Positions 36,040-45,390 of a DNA stretch of 64,000 bases are shown here, in pieces; the first letter of the stretch is position 1; the number at the start of each line of letters is the position of its first letter. Source of the DNA: Phycisphaerales bacterium (GTDB lineage Bacteria; Planctomycetota; Phycisphaerae; Phycisphaerales; UBA1924); assembly GCA_023382935.1 (NCBI GenBank), contig JAHDXL010000001.1, positions 84,606 through 148,605 of the forward strand. The letters run 5' to 3'. Position numbers and translations under genes: made by a program. The notes under the pieces are model-generated. The model was not told where the DNA came from. It made no database searches and saw only the letters and a list, made by a program, of their open reading frames with translations.

Positions 36040-36052
36040 GGTCCGGCCCGAT

Positions 36053-36820
36053 TCAATCATCGTGCTCGACGGCCGCGCCGCCGGGCTGGGCGGGGGCCCG
36101 GGCCGGGCCCGCGACCGCCGCTTGCGGCGCGGGCGCAGTCGCCGTCGGGACGATCTGCGGAACAATCAGCACAATGATCGCCGCACCCAGGTCACTCGAG
36201 GCCGGCAGTTCGCGCAGCCCCAGCAGCGTGTGGCCCGAGGCCGCCGCGGCGATCAGGCCGATGATCGCGCGGTCGCCCACGGGCAGCCCGAGTTCGGCCA
36301 GTTTCACTTCGACCGCCCCGGTCTGCTGCCAGGCGCGCAGCGTGTAGGTTCCGTGCACGGCGCCGCCCGCCAGGGCAACGGCGAGCAGGTCGAGTTCGAG
36401 GTGCAGGGCCCAGGCGGGCGCCGTGCCCACCTGCCCCACCTCGATCGAGGCCTGCTGACCCGAAGGTATCATCGCCGCCGGACTGGAGACGAGGCTCGCC
36501 TGCCCCGCGGCGGCCAGCGTGGCCAGGTCGGCGTCAAAGGCCGCGCGCTGATCGGGCGCAATCACGCCGCCGGCGGCGCGTCGCGCGATGGCGAGCAGGC
36601 TCGCCCCCTCCGGCGTGACCGCGCCGGCGCGGGTGAGCAGCAGCACGCGGGCGCGGACGAGAATCGCATCGGTCGAACGTTCGGCCGTGTCCGCGTGCGA
36701 GGGCGGCGGCTGAATCGGCAGGCGCGCCGGCCCGTGCGCCCTGGCGCATCGTGACAGCGCGATGGCGCCGGCGACCAGCGCGGCGGCCAGCAGCAGCAAC
36801 ACGACGCTCCGCGCGGGCAT
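36053..36820 (-). CDS. Exported or membrane-anchored protein of unknown function
   Basis: 255 residues. An N-terminal hydrophobic segment (SVVLLLLAAALVAGAIAL) serves as signal or anchor. The rest is Ala-rich, alternating helix and strand, with a hydrophobic strand near the end (AAIIVLIVPQIV) and a Pro/Ala tail. No family recognised. GGAG 8 nt before the ATG sets the start. It follows rplQ on the same strand but after a terminator, so it is probably separate from the ribosomal cluster. Confidence 0.65.
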   Translation of the reverse strand: MPARSVVLLLLAAALVAGAIALSRCARAHGPARLPIQPPPSHADTAERSTDAILVRARVLLLTRAGAVTPEGASLLAIARRAAGGVIAPDQRAAFDADLATLAAAGQASLVSSPAAMIPSGQQASIEVGQVGTAPAWALHLELDLLAVALAGGAVHGTYTLRAWQQTGAVEVKLAELGLPVGDRAIIGLIAAAASGHTLLGLRELPASSDLGAAIIVLIVPQIVPTATAPAPQAAVAGPARAPAQPGGAAVEHDD

Positions 36821-36927
36821 GAGTTGGCTCCGAAAAACACAACGCCCGCACAGTGGGCACGCGTCGCACGAGAGTGTACACGCCGGTCGCGCCTGCACAA
36901 GGTCCGCTCTGACCTGTGAACAGGAAA

Positions 36928-36951
36928 GGGATCGGGCCAAAGCCCGATCCC
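36928..36951 (-). terminator. Terminator at the end of the ribosomal cluster
   Basis: GGGATCGGGC (36928-36937) pairs perfectly with GCCCGATCCC (36942-36951), loop CAAA. On the minus strand it is followed by TTTCCTGTT. It lies 35 nt after the rplQ stop codon. Confidence 0.8.
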
Positions 36952-36985
36952 TGCTCGTGCATTGGAAACAATCGCCGGGGTCGGC

Positions 36986-37612
36986 CTACTCGGACTTCTC
37001 GGCGGCCGCGGCCTTGCGCACCTTGGCGGCATAGGCGGTGCGGCGATCGGCCTGGCGGCGACGGGTGCTCGGCTTGCCGCCGATCTCCGGGCCCTCCTCG
37101 TTGCCGACGAACTGGATGACGCACAGTTCGGCCGCGTCGCCGATGCGGTGACGCCCGAGTTTGACGATGCGGGTGTAGCCGCCGTTGCGGTCCTCAAAGC
37201 GCGGCGCCACGTTCTCGAAGATGTGGCGGACCAGTTTGGGGGCCTTGCGCAGTTCGCCGTAGCGGTTGCGCTCCACCGTGTCGGAGGCGGGAATGTCGAA
37301 GAAGCCCTCGACAAAGTCGCGCTTCTCGGTGATGGCCTCCTTCTCGGCGTCGGTGGCGTCCCTGGGGATGTAGGCCCACGCGAAGGCGTTGCGGTCGCCG
37401 CCGAGCATGGAAGCGACGAGTCGGCGCGAGTGCAGGCTGTTGCTCTTGGCGCGGGTGACGATCTTCTCGACAAACGGCTGCAAGGCCTTGGCCTTGGGCA
37501 GCGTCGTGGTGATCTGCCCGTGCTCGAACAAACTGGCGGCCATGTTGCGGAGCATGGCCGCACGGTGGGCCGTGGTCCGGCCGAGTTTGTATCCGCTCTT
37601 GCGGTGACGCAT
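36986..37612 (-). CDS. rplQ: 50S ribosomal protein L17
   Basis: 208 residues, far longer than the usual 120-130. The core is clear: MRHRKSGYKLGRTTAHR, TTLPKAKALQPFVE, and NVAPRFEDRNGGYTRIVK. An insertion of about 45 residues (roughly 73-118, including DATDAEKEAITEKRDFVEGF) sits between RRLVASML and KLVRHIFENV, and there is a basic C-terminal tail. GGGAG precedes the ATG. Last gene of the alpha operon, 48 bp after rpoA, followed by a terminator. Confidence 0.95.
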   Translation of the reverse strand: MRHRKSGYKLGRTTAHRAAMLRNMAASLFEHGQITTTLPKAKALQPFVEKIVTRAKSNSLHSRRLVASMLGGDRNAFAWAYIPRDATDAEKEAITEKRDFVEGFFDIPASDTVERNRYGELRKAPKLVRHIFENVAPRFEDRNGGYTRIVKLGRHRIGDAAELCVIQFVGNEEGPEIGGKPSTRRRQADRRTAYAAKVRKAAAAEKSE

Positions 37613-37660
37613 GACGCACTCCCTGACTGCCCGGGCCACCCGGGCGGCGAATCACTACTT

Positions 37661-38668
37661 TCACCCGATGGACGGGGCCTGGTACCCCTCGGGGAGTTCC
37701 ATACCAAGATCCAGTCCGATGTCCTGCAACTTGCGCTTGACCTCGCGCAGCGAGGTGCGCCCGAACGAACGCAGTTTGAGAAGGTCCTGGTCGGCCTGCT
37801 GGACCAACTGAGCGACCGTCTCGATCCGGGCCGACTCGAGGCAGTTGCTCGCGCGGACGGAAAGATCGAGGTCGGCCACGGGCATATTCAACTTGCGGAT
37901 CAGTTCCTCATCGACGCCCGCGGCGGCGGCGGCCTCTTCGCTGACACGGTCCTCGCCAAGTTCGAAGTACTGCACGAAGGGGTTGAGGTGCTTGCGGAGA
38001 ATCTTCGCAGCCTCGACCAGCGCCAGTTCGGGCGTGGTGGTGCCGTCGGTCCAGACTTCGAGGGTCAACTTGTCATAGTTGGTGCGCTGACCGACACGGG
38101 TGTCCTCGACCTTGTAGCGGACGCGCTGCACGGGCGAGTAGATGGCGTCGACCGGGATGACGCCGATTTCCTGCTCGTCACTGCCCTCATACTGCTCCGA
38201 GGCGGGCACGTAGCCACGGCCCTTGCCGACGGTGAACTCCATCTCGAGCGTGACTTCGCTGGTCAGCGTCGCCAGGACCAGTTCGGGGTTGCGGATGGTG
38301 ATGGCGGTGTCAGCCTCGATGAGGTCGGCCGTGACTTCGCCGGGGCCCTGGGCGGCCAGGCGCATGGTCTTGGGCTCGTCGCCCTCCATTTGGACCACCA
38401 GGCTCTTGACGTTGAGGACAATGTCGGTGACGTCCTCCAGAACGCCGGGCAGAGTGGTGAACTCGTGTTCGGCGCCCTTGATCTTGACAGAGGTGACGGC
38501 CGCACCTTCGAGCGAGCCCAGCAGCACGCGGCGCAGGGCGTTGCCGATGGTGGTGCCGAAGCCGCGCTCGAACGGCTCAATGACAAATCGCCCGTACGTA
38601 TCGGTACGGAACTTGGGGTCGGCCGCGACACGGGCCGGAAGTTCGAAACCTCTCCAGCGAACGCGCAT
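37661..38668 (-). CDS. rpoA: DNA-directed RNA polymerase alpha subunit
   Basis: 335 residues, normal length. The N-terminal dimerisation domain has FVIEPFERGFGTTIGNALRR and the C-terminal domain binds UP elements and activators (LDLSVRASNCLESA, LLKLRSFGRTSLREVK). Sits between rpsK and rplQ as in the alpha operon. rpsD, which normally lies between rpsK and rpoA, is absent; a 131-bp gap with no gene occupies its place. Confidence 0.98.
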   Translation of the reverse strand: MRVRWRGFELPARVAADPKFRTDTYGRFVIEPFERGFGTTIGNALRRVLLGSLEGAAVTSVKIKGAEHEFTTLPGVLEDVTDIVLNVKSLVVQMEGDEPKTMRLAAQGPGEVTADLIEADTAITIRNPELVLATLTSEVTLEMEFTVGKGRGYVPASEQYEGSDEQEIGVIPVDAIYSPVQRVRYKVEDTRVGQRTNYDKLTLEVWTDGTTTPELALVEAAKILRKHLNPFVQYFELGEDRVSEEAAAAAGVDEELIRKLNMPVADLDLSVRASNCLESARIETVAQLVQQADQDLLKLRSFGRTSLREVKRKLQDIGLDLGMELPEGYQAPSIG

Positions 38669-38799
38669 GATTCATCTACCTCGCCGCAGCGGTCTTGGAT
38701 GGACCTTCCCGACTCCGCGTTTCTCGGCTCGCGCCGGGCTGCGACACCCCGGAGAGGCCTTCTGCACGCGTGCGGGTCAACCAGCAGGACGGCCGCGGA

Positions 38800-39177
38800 T
38801 CAGACGCGGCGCTTCTTCGGAGGCCGGCACCCGTTGTGCGGGACCGGGGTGTGATCTTCAATGGCGGTGACACGGATACCGGTGGAGACCAGGCCCTGCA
38901 CGGCCGACTCGCGACCGGCGCCGGTGCCCTTGATGCGGACTTCGACCTCGGAGACGCCCATCTTGCGGACCTTGTGCCCGACCTGCTCGCCAGCGCGGGT
39001 GGCGGCGAACGGGGTGGACTTGCGGGCACCCTTGAAGCCGATGGTGCCGGCCGAGTCCCACGCGAGAGTTTCGCCGTTGGCGTCGGTGACGGTGACGATG
39101 GTGTTGTTCTGGGTCGCCTTGACGTGCGCGATGCCGCGCACGATGTTCTTCCGGACTTTCTTGATCTTCTTGGCCAT
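38800..39177 (-). CDS. rpsK: 30S ribosomal protein S11
   Basis: 125 residues. ARKSTPFAATRAGEQVGHKV and the C-terminal IEDHTPVPHNGCRPPKKRRV are S11 signatures; it builds the platform near the mRNA exit. Start at the ATG of MAKKIKKVRKN, which matches family length; a longer frame would cross the intergenic region to rpsM. Confidence 0.98.
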   Translation of the reverse strand: MAKKIKKVRKNIVRGIAHVKATQNNTIVTVTDANGETLAWDSAGTIGFKGARKSTPFAATRAGEQVGHKVRKMGVSEVEVRIKGTGAGRESAVQGLVSTGIRVTAIEDHTPVPHNGCRPPKKRRV

Positions 39178-39279
39178 GGTCTGCTCGCTCCATGCGTTTC
39201 CACGAATCCCAGGGGGCTGGAAACTTGCGAGGTGTTGTGAAATCCGCCGGGAGGCGTGCATGCCGCCCGGCGTGGTGTA

Positions 39280-39657
39280 TCAGCCCTTGACGCCCTTCTT
39301 GCCGGCCACGGTCTTCTTGCGGCCCTTGCGGGTGCGTGCGTTGCAGCGGGTGCGCTGTCCGTGGACAGGCAGGCCCCGCTTGTGACGGTCGCCGCGGTAG
39401 CAGCGGATGTCGCGGAGGCGCTGGATGTTCTGGCTGGTCTGGCGACGCAGGGCGCCTTCGACGATGTAGTTCGAGTCGATGATCTGGTTGATCATCGCGA
39501 TCTGCTGCTCCGTCAGATCGTGGGCGCGCACGTTCGGGTCGATCTGGGCCTCGGCCAGCAGATCGGCGGCGAACTTGGGCCCGATCCCGTGGATGTACTG
39601 AAGAGCGAAGAGGATCTTCTTGCGATCGGGAACGTCAATACCGGCAATACGTGGCAC
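39280..39657 (-). CDS. rpsM: 30S ribosomal protein S13
   Basis: 125 residues. PRIAGIDVPDRKKILFALQY at the start, RRLRD-like LQRLRDIRCYRGDRHKRGLP and the basic tail RCNARTRKGRKKTVAGKK identify S13, which contacts the P-site tRNA and forms inter-subunit bridges. Preceded by rpmJ with 10 bp between. Confidence 0.98.
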   Translation of the reverse strand: MPRIAGIDVPDRKKILFALQYIHGIGPKFAADLLAEAQIDPNVRAHDLTEQQIAMINQIIDSNYIVEGALRRQTSQNIQRLRDIRCYRGDRHKRGLPVHGQRTRCNARTRKGRKKTVAGKKGVKG

Positions 39658-39667
39658 GTGATGCTCC

Positions 39668-39784
39668 TCAGCCCTGGCGCTGCTTGCAACGGGGGTTCTT
39701 CTTGTTGATCACGAACACCTTGCCCCGCCGACGAACGATCTGGCAGTCCTTCGTCCTTCTCTTGACACTCGACTTGACCTTCAT
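39668..39784 (-). CDS. rpmJ: 50S ribosomal protein L36, zinc-free type
   Basis: 38 residues, starting [20 protein letters not shown] and ending NPRCKQRQG. Compared with the zinc-binding form (ligands C11, C14, C27, H32/33) it has T11, C14, N27 and a Cys at the His position, so it should not bind zinc. The wording KDCQIV and FVINKKNPR resembles the YkgO-like C-minus paralogue. It sits in the normal place before rpsM and is the only rpmJ in the window. secY lies 125 bp upstream with infA and map missing between. Confidence 0.95.
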   Translation of the reverse strand: MKVKSSVKRRTKDCQIVRRRGKVFVINKKNPRCKQRQG

Positions 39785-39909
39785 CACCAACCTCCGGGCA
39801 GGGGCCCGTTCGGATTTCACTTCTCTGGCTCGCGGGCCCGTCCAGAAGGTGTCGGTGACGCCCTCGTGGCCGGTCTGAACTCTATGCACCCGACGCCGCG
39901 TCGTCTCGA

Positions 39910-41307
39910 TCAGATTGCCGGGCCGCGCAGCCGCGGTCCCCTTGACTCGTCGGCCCCACCCAGGAACCCCTGGTAGTTCCGCATGAGGAGGCTCGCTTCG
40001 ACGCGCTGGAGGAAGTCCAGCGCCACGGACACCACGATGAGCAGACCCGTGCCCCCCAGGAACTGGGTCACGGCAAAGTCGATGTTCAGACTGCGGTTGA
40101 CCACCATGGGCAGGACCGCGATCACCGCCAGAAAGGCCGCACCGACGAAGGTGATGCGCTCCATGACGGTCTCGATGTATTCTGCGGTGCGCGGACCCGG
40201 ACGCAGGCCGGGGATGAACGACCCGTGGTCCCGCAACTGCTTGGACATCTCCTCCGGGTTGAACTGGACGGTGATCCAGAAGTAACTGAAGAAGTACACC
40301 ATGAGGATGTAGCAAAGGACATAGGGAAACTCGCCCATGGCAAACTCGTCGCTGAGCCACTGCGAGGCGTCGAGCCAGAAGCCGGTGATGCCGGCCCCCT
40401 TGAGGCTGGTGTTGAGCGTGCTGAAGAGCACGGAAGGAAGCATCATGAGGGAACTGGCGAAAATGATGGGCATGACGCCGCCGTGGTTGATCCGCAGCGG
40501 CAGGTAAGAGCGCTGCCCGCCGAAGACGCGGCGTCCGCGGGTGTGCTTGGCCTGCTGGATGGGGATGCGGCGCTGGGCGACGGTGATGATGACCGAGCCG
40601 GCAACGACCAGGACGAAGCCGCCTGCCAGGAGAATCAGTCCGAGCCAGCCCATCTTGTCGGAGTCGGACGGGTCGAAATTGTTGTAGACCGAGACGAGGG
40701 CCTGGGGCATGCCGGTGAGAATGCCGGCCATGATGATGAGCGAGACGCCGTTGCCGATGCCGAAGCGGTCGATCTGCTCACCGAGCCACATGAGGAACAT
40801 GGTGCCGCTGGTCAGGGCGGCGGTGGCCATGAGCCACCAGAGGGGGTTGTTGGCCCAAGTGCTGTAGACCATGCCGGACTGGCGCATGAAGGTGAGCCAG
40901 CCGACGGCCTGGAAGATGCACAGGAGGACGGTGACGTAGCGGGTCCACTCCTGGATCTTCTGCTGCCCGGTCGGGCCTTCGTCCTTGAGGGCTTTCAACG
41001 CCGGTACGACGCCACCGAGCAACTGGAAGATGATGGCGGCGGAGATGTAGGGCATGATGCCCAGGCCGAAGATGGTGCTTTGTCCGAACGAGCCGCCGGA
41101 GAAGATGGCGACATACTCGGCGATGCGCGTGGCGGCACCGCCTTCGGCGGCGGCGCGCTGGAACCAGTCGCGCAGTTGCTCCTGATTGACGCCGGGGAGG
41201 GGAATCCAGAATCCGATGCGGTAGACGACGAGCATCCCCAGCGTGAACAGGATCTTGTTCCGCAGTTCCTGGATCTTGAACACGTTGGTGATGGTCTGCA
41301 ACAGCAT
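39910..41307 (-). CDS. secY: Preprotein translocase subunit SecY
   Basis: 465 residues with ten hydrophobic segments. Central pore of the Sec translocon in the cytoplasmic membrane. [20 protein letters not shown] at the start, then [16 protein letters not shown] and the [19 protein letters not shown] loop are SecY hallmarks. In its standard spc position after rplO. adk, map and infA do not follow. Confidence 0.98.
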   Translation of the reverse strand: MLLQTITNVFKIQELRNKILFTLGMLVVYRIGFWIPLPGVNQEQLRDWFQRAAAEGGAATRIAEYVAIFSGGSFGQSTIFGLGIMPYISAAIIFQLLGGVVPALKALKDEGPTGQQKIQEWTRYVTVLLCIFQAVGWLTFMRQSGMVYSTWANNPLWWLMATAALTSGTMFLMWLGEQIDRFGIGNGVSLIIMAGILTGMPQALVSVYNNFDPSDSDKMGWLGLILLAGGFVLVVAGSVIITVAQRRIPIQQAKHTRGRRVFGGQRSYLPLRINHGGVMPIIFASSLMMLPSVLFSTLNTSLKGAGITGFWLDASQWLSDEFAMGEFPYVLCYILMVYFFSYFWITVQFNPEEMSKQLRDHGSFIPGLRPGPRTAEYIETVMERITFVGAAFLAVIAVLPMVVNRSLNIDFAVTQFLGGTGLLIVVSVALDFLQRVEASLLMRNYQGFLGGADESRGPRLRGPAI

Positions 41308-41325
41308 CGGCTCACGGCACCTGCA

Positions 41326-41934
41326 TTACTTCTTCTTGAGAACCTCGCCCCGCGAGGCGGCCTCGGCCTTGGCCTGCTGGAAGCGACGGCGCTTGGCCTT
41401 CTTGGTCTGGTTCCTGGGCGACTTGTCCTCGGCGTTGCGATCGACCCCGCGGACGCGGTCGCGGCGGGTGCCGCTTTCGGTCACGCGGCCGCCGGCGTCC
41501 TCGATCGCCTTTCGGGCGGCCGAGGTGACGCGACTTGCCTGCACGTCCAGTTTGACGGAGAGAGATTGCCCCTCGTAGAACCCGCCGAGGATCTTGAGGT
41601 CGCGGCTGGTGTCTCGCACCAGGCCGGCGGCGATGAGCGACTCGGCGTTGACGGTGCCGCCCCTGGCGAAGGACTCGTGCTTGAGGATGTCGCCGAGGTT
41701 CACGATCCAGAACTGGGAGCGGAACTTGGCGTTGGAGAAGCCCATCTTGGGCAGGCGGCGGAAGTACGGCATCTGCCCGCCTTCGAACGAGTAGCGCTGC
41801 GAGTTGCCAGAGCGGGCGCCCGCGCCCTTCTGTCCGCGGCCTGACCGCTTGCCCGTGCCGCTGCCCTTGCCGCGACCGATGCGCTTGCGCGCCTTGTAGC
41901 GACCGGCTTGTTCCGTGATCTCATGAATCATCAT
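41326..41934 (-). CDS. rplO: 50S ribosomal protein L15
   Basis: 202 residues, longer than the usual 145-150. The N-terminal KRIGRGKGSGTGKRSGRGQK and GQMPYFRRLPKMGF are diagnostic. A basic C-terminal extension of about 40 residues (KKAKRRRFQQAKAEAASRG) is added. The first of two ATGs is chosen because GGAGG lies 9 nt before it. rpmD (L30), normally just upstream, is absent: rpsE ends 32 bp away. Confidence 0.97.
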   Translation of the reverse strand: MMIHEITEQAGRYKARKRIGRGKGSGTGKRSGRGQKGAGARSGNSQRYSFEGGQMPYFRRLPKMGFSNAKFRSQFWIVNLGDILKHESFARGGTVNAESLIAAGLVRDTSRDLKILGGFYEGQSLSVKLDVQASRVTSAARKAIEDAGGRVTESGTRRDRVRGVDRNAEDKSPRNQTKKAKRRRFQQAKAEAASRGEVLKKK

Positions 41935-41966
41935 GGGTGCTGACCTCCGACACGGGGTCTGTCGAG

Positions 41967-42665
41967 TTAGTTCTCACTGGTTTCCAGGGCGCCATCGCCC
42001 GGGGTCACGGGGGCATCGCCCGCCGCCGCGTCGCCACGACGGCGCCCTCCGCCGGGACGCCCGCGTCCGCCGCCGCGGCGCTCCTGCCCGACGGTGTTGA
42101 CAGGTGCGGCCATCTTCTGCCCGGTGGTCTTGGGCATGAAGCGGGCACCGCGTTCAATGCGAAGTTCGGTATCGGTGGCGCCGAGGGTCAGGCCGCGGAG
42201 TTCTTCAACCTGCTCGCGCTGCTGGAGTTTGGAGATGCCGTCGAAAACCGCCTTGATGACGTTGACCTTGTTGGTCGAGCCGTAGCACTTGGTCAGGCAG
42301 TCGGTGATGCCGGCCATCTCGAGGATGGTGCGGACCGTTCCACCGGCCACAACTCCCGTGCCGGGCGAGGCGGGGAGCAGGCGGACCTTGGCCGAACCGA
42401 AGCGGCCTTCGACCTCGTGGGGGATGGTGCGTCCGGACATGGGGATGGACGACAGAACCCGCTTGGCCTGCTTCTGGGCCTTTTCGATGGCCGAGGGCAC
42501 TTCGTTGGACTTGCCATACCCATAGCCGACTTTGCCCCGTCGATCACCGACGACGACAAGGGCGCCGAAACTGAATCGGCGTCCGCCCTTGACGGTGGCG
42601 GCGGTGCGGGAAATGGCGACCGTGGATGACTCTAGATGACTGGCTTCGTCGAGAACTTCTGCCAT
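41967..42665 (-). CDS. rpsE: 30S ribosomal protein S5
   Basis: 232 residues. RRFSFGALVVVGDRRGKVGY and LLPASPGTGVVAGGTVRTIL identify S5, needed for decoding accuracy. A C-terminal extension of about 50 residues, rich in Gly and Arg (RRGGGRGRPGGGRRRGD), goes beyond the usual 165 residues and is probably disordered RNA-binding tail. Confidence 0.97.
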   Translation of the reverse strand: MAEVLDEASHLESSTVAISRTAATVKGGRRFSFGALVVVGDRRGKVGYGYGKSNEVPSAIEKAQKQAKRVLSSIPMSGRTIPHEVEGRFGSAKVRLLPASPGTGVVAGGTVRTILEMAGITDCLTKCYGSTNKVNVIKAVFDGISKLQQREQVEELRGLTLGATDTELRIERGARFMPKTTGQKMAAPVNTVGQERRGGGRGRPGGGRRRGDAAAGDAPVTPGDGALETSEN

Positions 42666-42702
42666 GACATTTCTCTTCTTGGTATCTGTGTGTTTGGGCG
42701 GC

Positions 42703-43065
42703 TCAGAACTGGAGCCCGCCCTCCCGAGCCGCGTCGGCCAGCGCCTTCACGCGGCCGTGAAACCGGAACCCACCGCGATCGAACGCCACCGCCGTCACAC
42801 CGGCTTCCCTGGCGCGCCGGGCGATCTCTGCCCCGACGAACCTGGCGGCGTCGGTGTTGCCGCCGGTCTTGACCTTGGCGTCCTTGTCGCGCGACGAGGC
42901 CGAGCAGAGCGTGCGTCCGCTCAGGTCGTCGATGACCTGGACGTAGATGTGCTGGAGCGAGCGATACACCGACAGGCGCGGGCGCTCGGGAGTTCCCATC
43001 ACCCGCTTGCGGATGCCGGTGCGGCGCCGCGAACGCCGAAGGGTTTTCTGCTTGTGCTTGTCCAT
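42703..43065 (-). CDS. rplR: 50S ribosomal protein L18
   Basis: 120 residues, normal length. [20 protein letters not shown], then HIYVQVIDD and [20 protein letters not shown] are typical; binds 5S rRNA with L5 and L25. 21 bp after rplF. Confidence 0.98.
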   Translation of the reverse strand: MDKHKQKTLRRSRRRTGIRKRVMGTPERPRLSVYRSLQHIYVQVIDDLSGRTLCSASSRDKDAKVKTGGNTDAARFVGAEIARRAREAGVTAVAFDRGGFRFHGRVKALADAAREGGLQF

Positions 43066-43086
43066 GTGCGTACCTCTCCGGCTCGC

Positions 43087-43638
43087 TTAACTGCCGAACT
43101 GCTTGCCCTGCTTGCGTTGGATGACCTCGTCGACGTACTTGACACCCTTGCCGTTGTAGGGCTCGGGCGGGCGCTTGGAGCGCACCTGGGCGGCGAACTG
43201 CCCGACCGCCTGCCGATCGGCGCCGGTCACGGTGATGATCTGCTTGTCCACGGTGACGGACAGGCCGGCGGGAATGGGCACGAGCACCGGATTGGCAAAG
43301 CCGACGTTGAGTTTGAGATCCTTGCCGGCCGGGGCGGCGGTCCAACCGACGCCGACGACTTCCAGTTTCTTCTCGTAGCCTTTGGTCACGCCTTCGACCA
43401 TGTTGCGGAGGATGGCGCGGGTGGTGCCCCACAAGGCGCGGATGAGGCGCTCGTCGAGCCGGGATTGGTCGACGGACACGACGAGCGACTTCTCGCTTTC
43501 GTTCCACTTGACCGACACTTCCGGACGGTGCTCCCACTCGAGTTTGCCCTTGGGGCCTTCGATGTGGACCTTGCGCCCGTTCAGGCTGACCTTCACGTTG
43601 GAAGGCACGGCCACTGGTTTCTTACCGATCCTCGACAT
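43087..43638 (-). CDS. rplF: 50S ribosomal protein L6
   Basis: 183 residues. SRIGKKPVAVPSNVKVSLNG at the start and the end signature RSKRPPEPYNGKGVKY define L6, located near the factor-binding site of the large subunit. A 71-bp gap separates it from rpsH upstream. Confidence 0.98.
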   Translation of the reverse strand: MSRIGKKPVAVPSNVKVSLNGRKVHIEGPKGKLEWEHRPEVSVKWNESEKSLVVSVDQSRLDERLIRALWGTTRAILRNMVEGVTKGYEKKLEVVGVGWTAAPAGKDLKLNVGFANPVLVPIPAGLSVTVDKQIITVTGADRQAVGQFAAQVRSKRPPEPYNGKGVKYVDEVIQRKQGKQFGS

Positions 43639-43709
43639 AGGCCTGTCCTCATCTTCCGTCGCCGGTCGCTGCGGCGCCGGGGATTCCAGTCTGCCTCATT
43701 TCACGCCGG

Positions 43710-44108
43710 TCAGATGACCGTGCACAACAGTTCGCCTCCGACCTTGAGTTCGCGGCAGCGCCGGTCGCTCATCACTCCACTGCTGGTGGAGAGAATGGAG
43801 ATGCCTAGTCCCTGCTGGACGCGATCGAGATCATCGACCTTGCGATAGACGCGGCAGCCGGGCTTGCTCTCACGCTGGAGGGAGTGGAGCAGGGCCTCGC
43901 CGCGCGGACCGTACTTGAGGGTGACGTGGATGCGTCCCTCGCGGCCGTTGTCGACGACCTCGTAACCCGCGATGAAGCCCTCGTCGACCAGGGTCTGGGC
44001 GATGCCGCGGCAGACCTTGGAGTTGAGGCATTCCACCTTCTTGGCGCGGTTGCGGACCGCGTTGCGGATTCTGGTCAGCATGTCAGCGATGGGGTCGTTG
44101 AATGACAT
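43710..44108 (-). CDS. rpsH: 30S ribosomal protein S8
   Basis: 132 residues. Starts SFNDPIADMLTRIRNAV and ends with GLGISILSTSSGVMSDR and ELLCTVI, as in S8, which binds 16S helix 21 and in E. coli represses spc translation. Confidence 0.98.
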   Translation of the reverse strand: MSFNDPIADMLTRIRNAVRNRAKKVECLNSKVCRGIAQTLVDEGFIAGYEVVDNGREGRIHVTLKYGPRGEALLHSLQRESKPGCRVYRKVDDLDRVQQGLGISILSTSSGVMSDRRCRELKVGGELLCTVI

Positions 44109-44143
44109 TCTCGTTCCTCAGCACTTGAGGGTGGACCACCCGT

Positions 44144-44329
44144 TCACCACGAGGCCTTGCGCATACCCGGGATCTTGCCTTCCAAGGCCAGTTTCCGCAG
44201 CATGATGCGGCTGATCCGGAACTTGCGATACACGCCCCGCGCCCGGCCCGTCAACTCGCAGCGGCGAACCGTCCGCGTCGAGAACTTCGGAGTCCTCTTG
44301 CTCTTGGCGACCTGTGCTTTCGTGGTCAT
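44144..44329 (-). CDS. rpsN: 30S ribosomal protein S14, short zinc-free type
   Basis: 61 residues, the length of the zinc-binding short form, with [20 protein letters not shown] and [20 protein letters not shown]. Of the four zinc ligands only Cys24 remains; the others read Thr27, Ser40 and Met43. It is therefore a C-minus protein in a zinc-type frame. Located correctly between rplE and rpsH; ends GMRKASW as usual. Confidence 0.97.
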   Translation of the reverse strand: MTTKAQVAKSKRTPKFSTRTVRRCELTGRARGVYRKFRISRIMLRKLALEGKIPGMRKASW

Positions 44330-44381
44330 GGTGTCCTGATTCCCTCGGCTGTCTGCTCATGGCTCCGCAGAGCCGCCTTGT

Positions 44382-45023
44382 TCAGTTTGAAGTCTCCGGC
44401 TTGCGGAAGGGCATGCCCAACTCGGCAAGCACAAACCTGCTCAACTCCGCGCTCGAGTTCGAGAAGCAGAAGTTGATGTTCATCCCGTGGGTGAACGTAA
44501 CCTCGGCCATGTTGATCTCGGGGAATACGCCCTGCTCGGTCAGCCCGATCGAGTAACTCCCCTGGCGGTCGAAGGCCTTGTCGCTCAGCCCGCGAAAGTC
44601 CTTGATGCGCGGCGTGGCCAGGTTGATGAGTCGGTCGAGGAAGTGCCACATGCGATCGCGGCGCATGGTCACCATGGCCGACGTCTCGTACCCCTCGCGG
44701 ACCTTGAAGTTCGAAACCGACTTCTTGGCCTTGACCACCACCGGCTTCTGCCCGGTGATGGCCGTCAGGGTGTCAATCACGGTGCTGCGGACGTTGGGAG
44801 GGAGTTTGGTCCCTTCCAGGTGCCGGCCCATGTTGACGTTGATGACGATCTTGTCCAAGCGGGGCATCTGCATGGGATTGGTGATGCCAAACTGGGCGGC
44901 CACCTTCTTGCAGACCTCGTCCTGGTACAACTTCTTGAGGCGCGGGGGACCAGACGGGCGCAGAGCCTCTTCAGCCGCTGCGTTGCCTTCGCCACCCTTG
45001 TGTTTGCCCTTGTCCTTCGCCAT
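44382..45023 (-). CDS. rplE: 50S ribosomal protein L5
   Basis: 213 residues, about 30 longer than usual because of a charged N-terminal extension (MAKDKGKHKGGEGNAAAEEA). The body has MQMPRLDKIVINVNMG, ITGQKPVVVKAKKSVSNFKV and EINMAEVTFTHGMNI; binds 5S rRNA and the P-site tRNA. Confidence 0.97.
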   Translation of the reverse strand: MAKDKGKHKGGEGNAAAEEALRPSGPPRLKKLYQDEVCKKVAAQFGITNPMQMPRLDKIVINVNMGRHLEGTKLPPNVRSTVIDTLTAITGQKPVVVKAKKSVSNFKVREGYETSAMVTMRRDRMWHFLDRLINLATPRIKDFRGLSDKAFDRQGSYSIGLTEQGVFPEINMAEVTFTHGMNINFCFSNSSAELSRFVLAELGMPFRKPETSN

Positions 45024-45035
45024 GGCTGACCTCGA

Positions 45036-45389
45036 TCAGAGCGTGTCCGTGCGGACCTTTTCACCCTTGCGCTTGCGGGCCGATGACGCGATCGGCTGAC
45101 CCGTGCGGACCGCGATCCGCTTCTTCCTACCGTCCGAACCGGTCTCGAAACGGACACGGGTCGGCTTGCCGTCGACCACCGGGCTGACCTTGGAGACGTG
45201 AATGGGGCTCTCACGCTGCACCACGCCTCCCTGCGGGCTCAGGCGTGTCGGCTTGACGTGCTTGGTCCGCAGGTTGATGCCCTTGACGAGCACCTGTTCG
45301 CCGAGCACCCGCAGCACCTCGCCGGTCTGTCCCTTGTGGTCGCCGCTGGTGACGATCACCGTGTCACCTGCTCTCACGTGTCTTGGCAT
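45036..45389 (-). CDS. rplX: 50S ribosomal protein L24
   Basis: 117 residues. The KOW motif GDTVIVTSGDHKGQTGEVLR and VKGINLRTKHVKP identify L24, an assembly initiator of the large subunit. Starts one base after the rplN stop. Confidence 0.97.
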   Translation of the reverse strand: MPRHVRAGDTVIVTSGDHKGQTGEVLRVLGEQVLVKGINLRTKHVKPTRLSPQGGVVQRESPIHVSKVSPVVDGKPTRVRFETGSDGRKKRIAVRTGQPIASSARKRKGEKVRTDTL

Positions 45390-45390
45390 T

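Noticed and set aside
34298-36040. Plus-strand frame with heptads GLHDSVE and GLFCSLT, continuing antisense through pheS
   Set aside because: It has to run antisense through most of pheS, a clear gene. The repeat part alone remains possible and is noted under the array.
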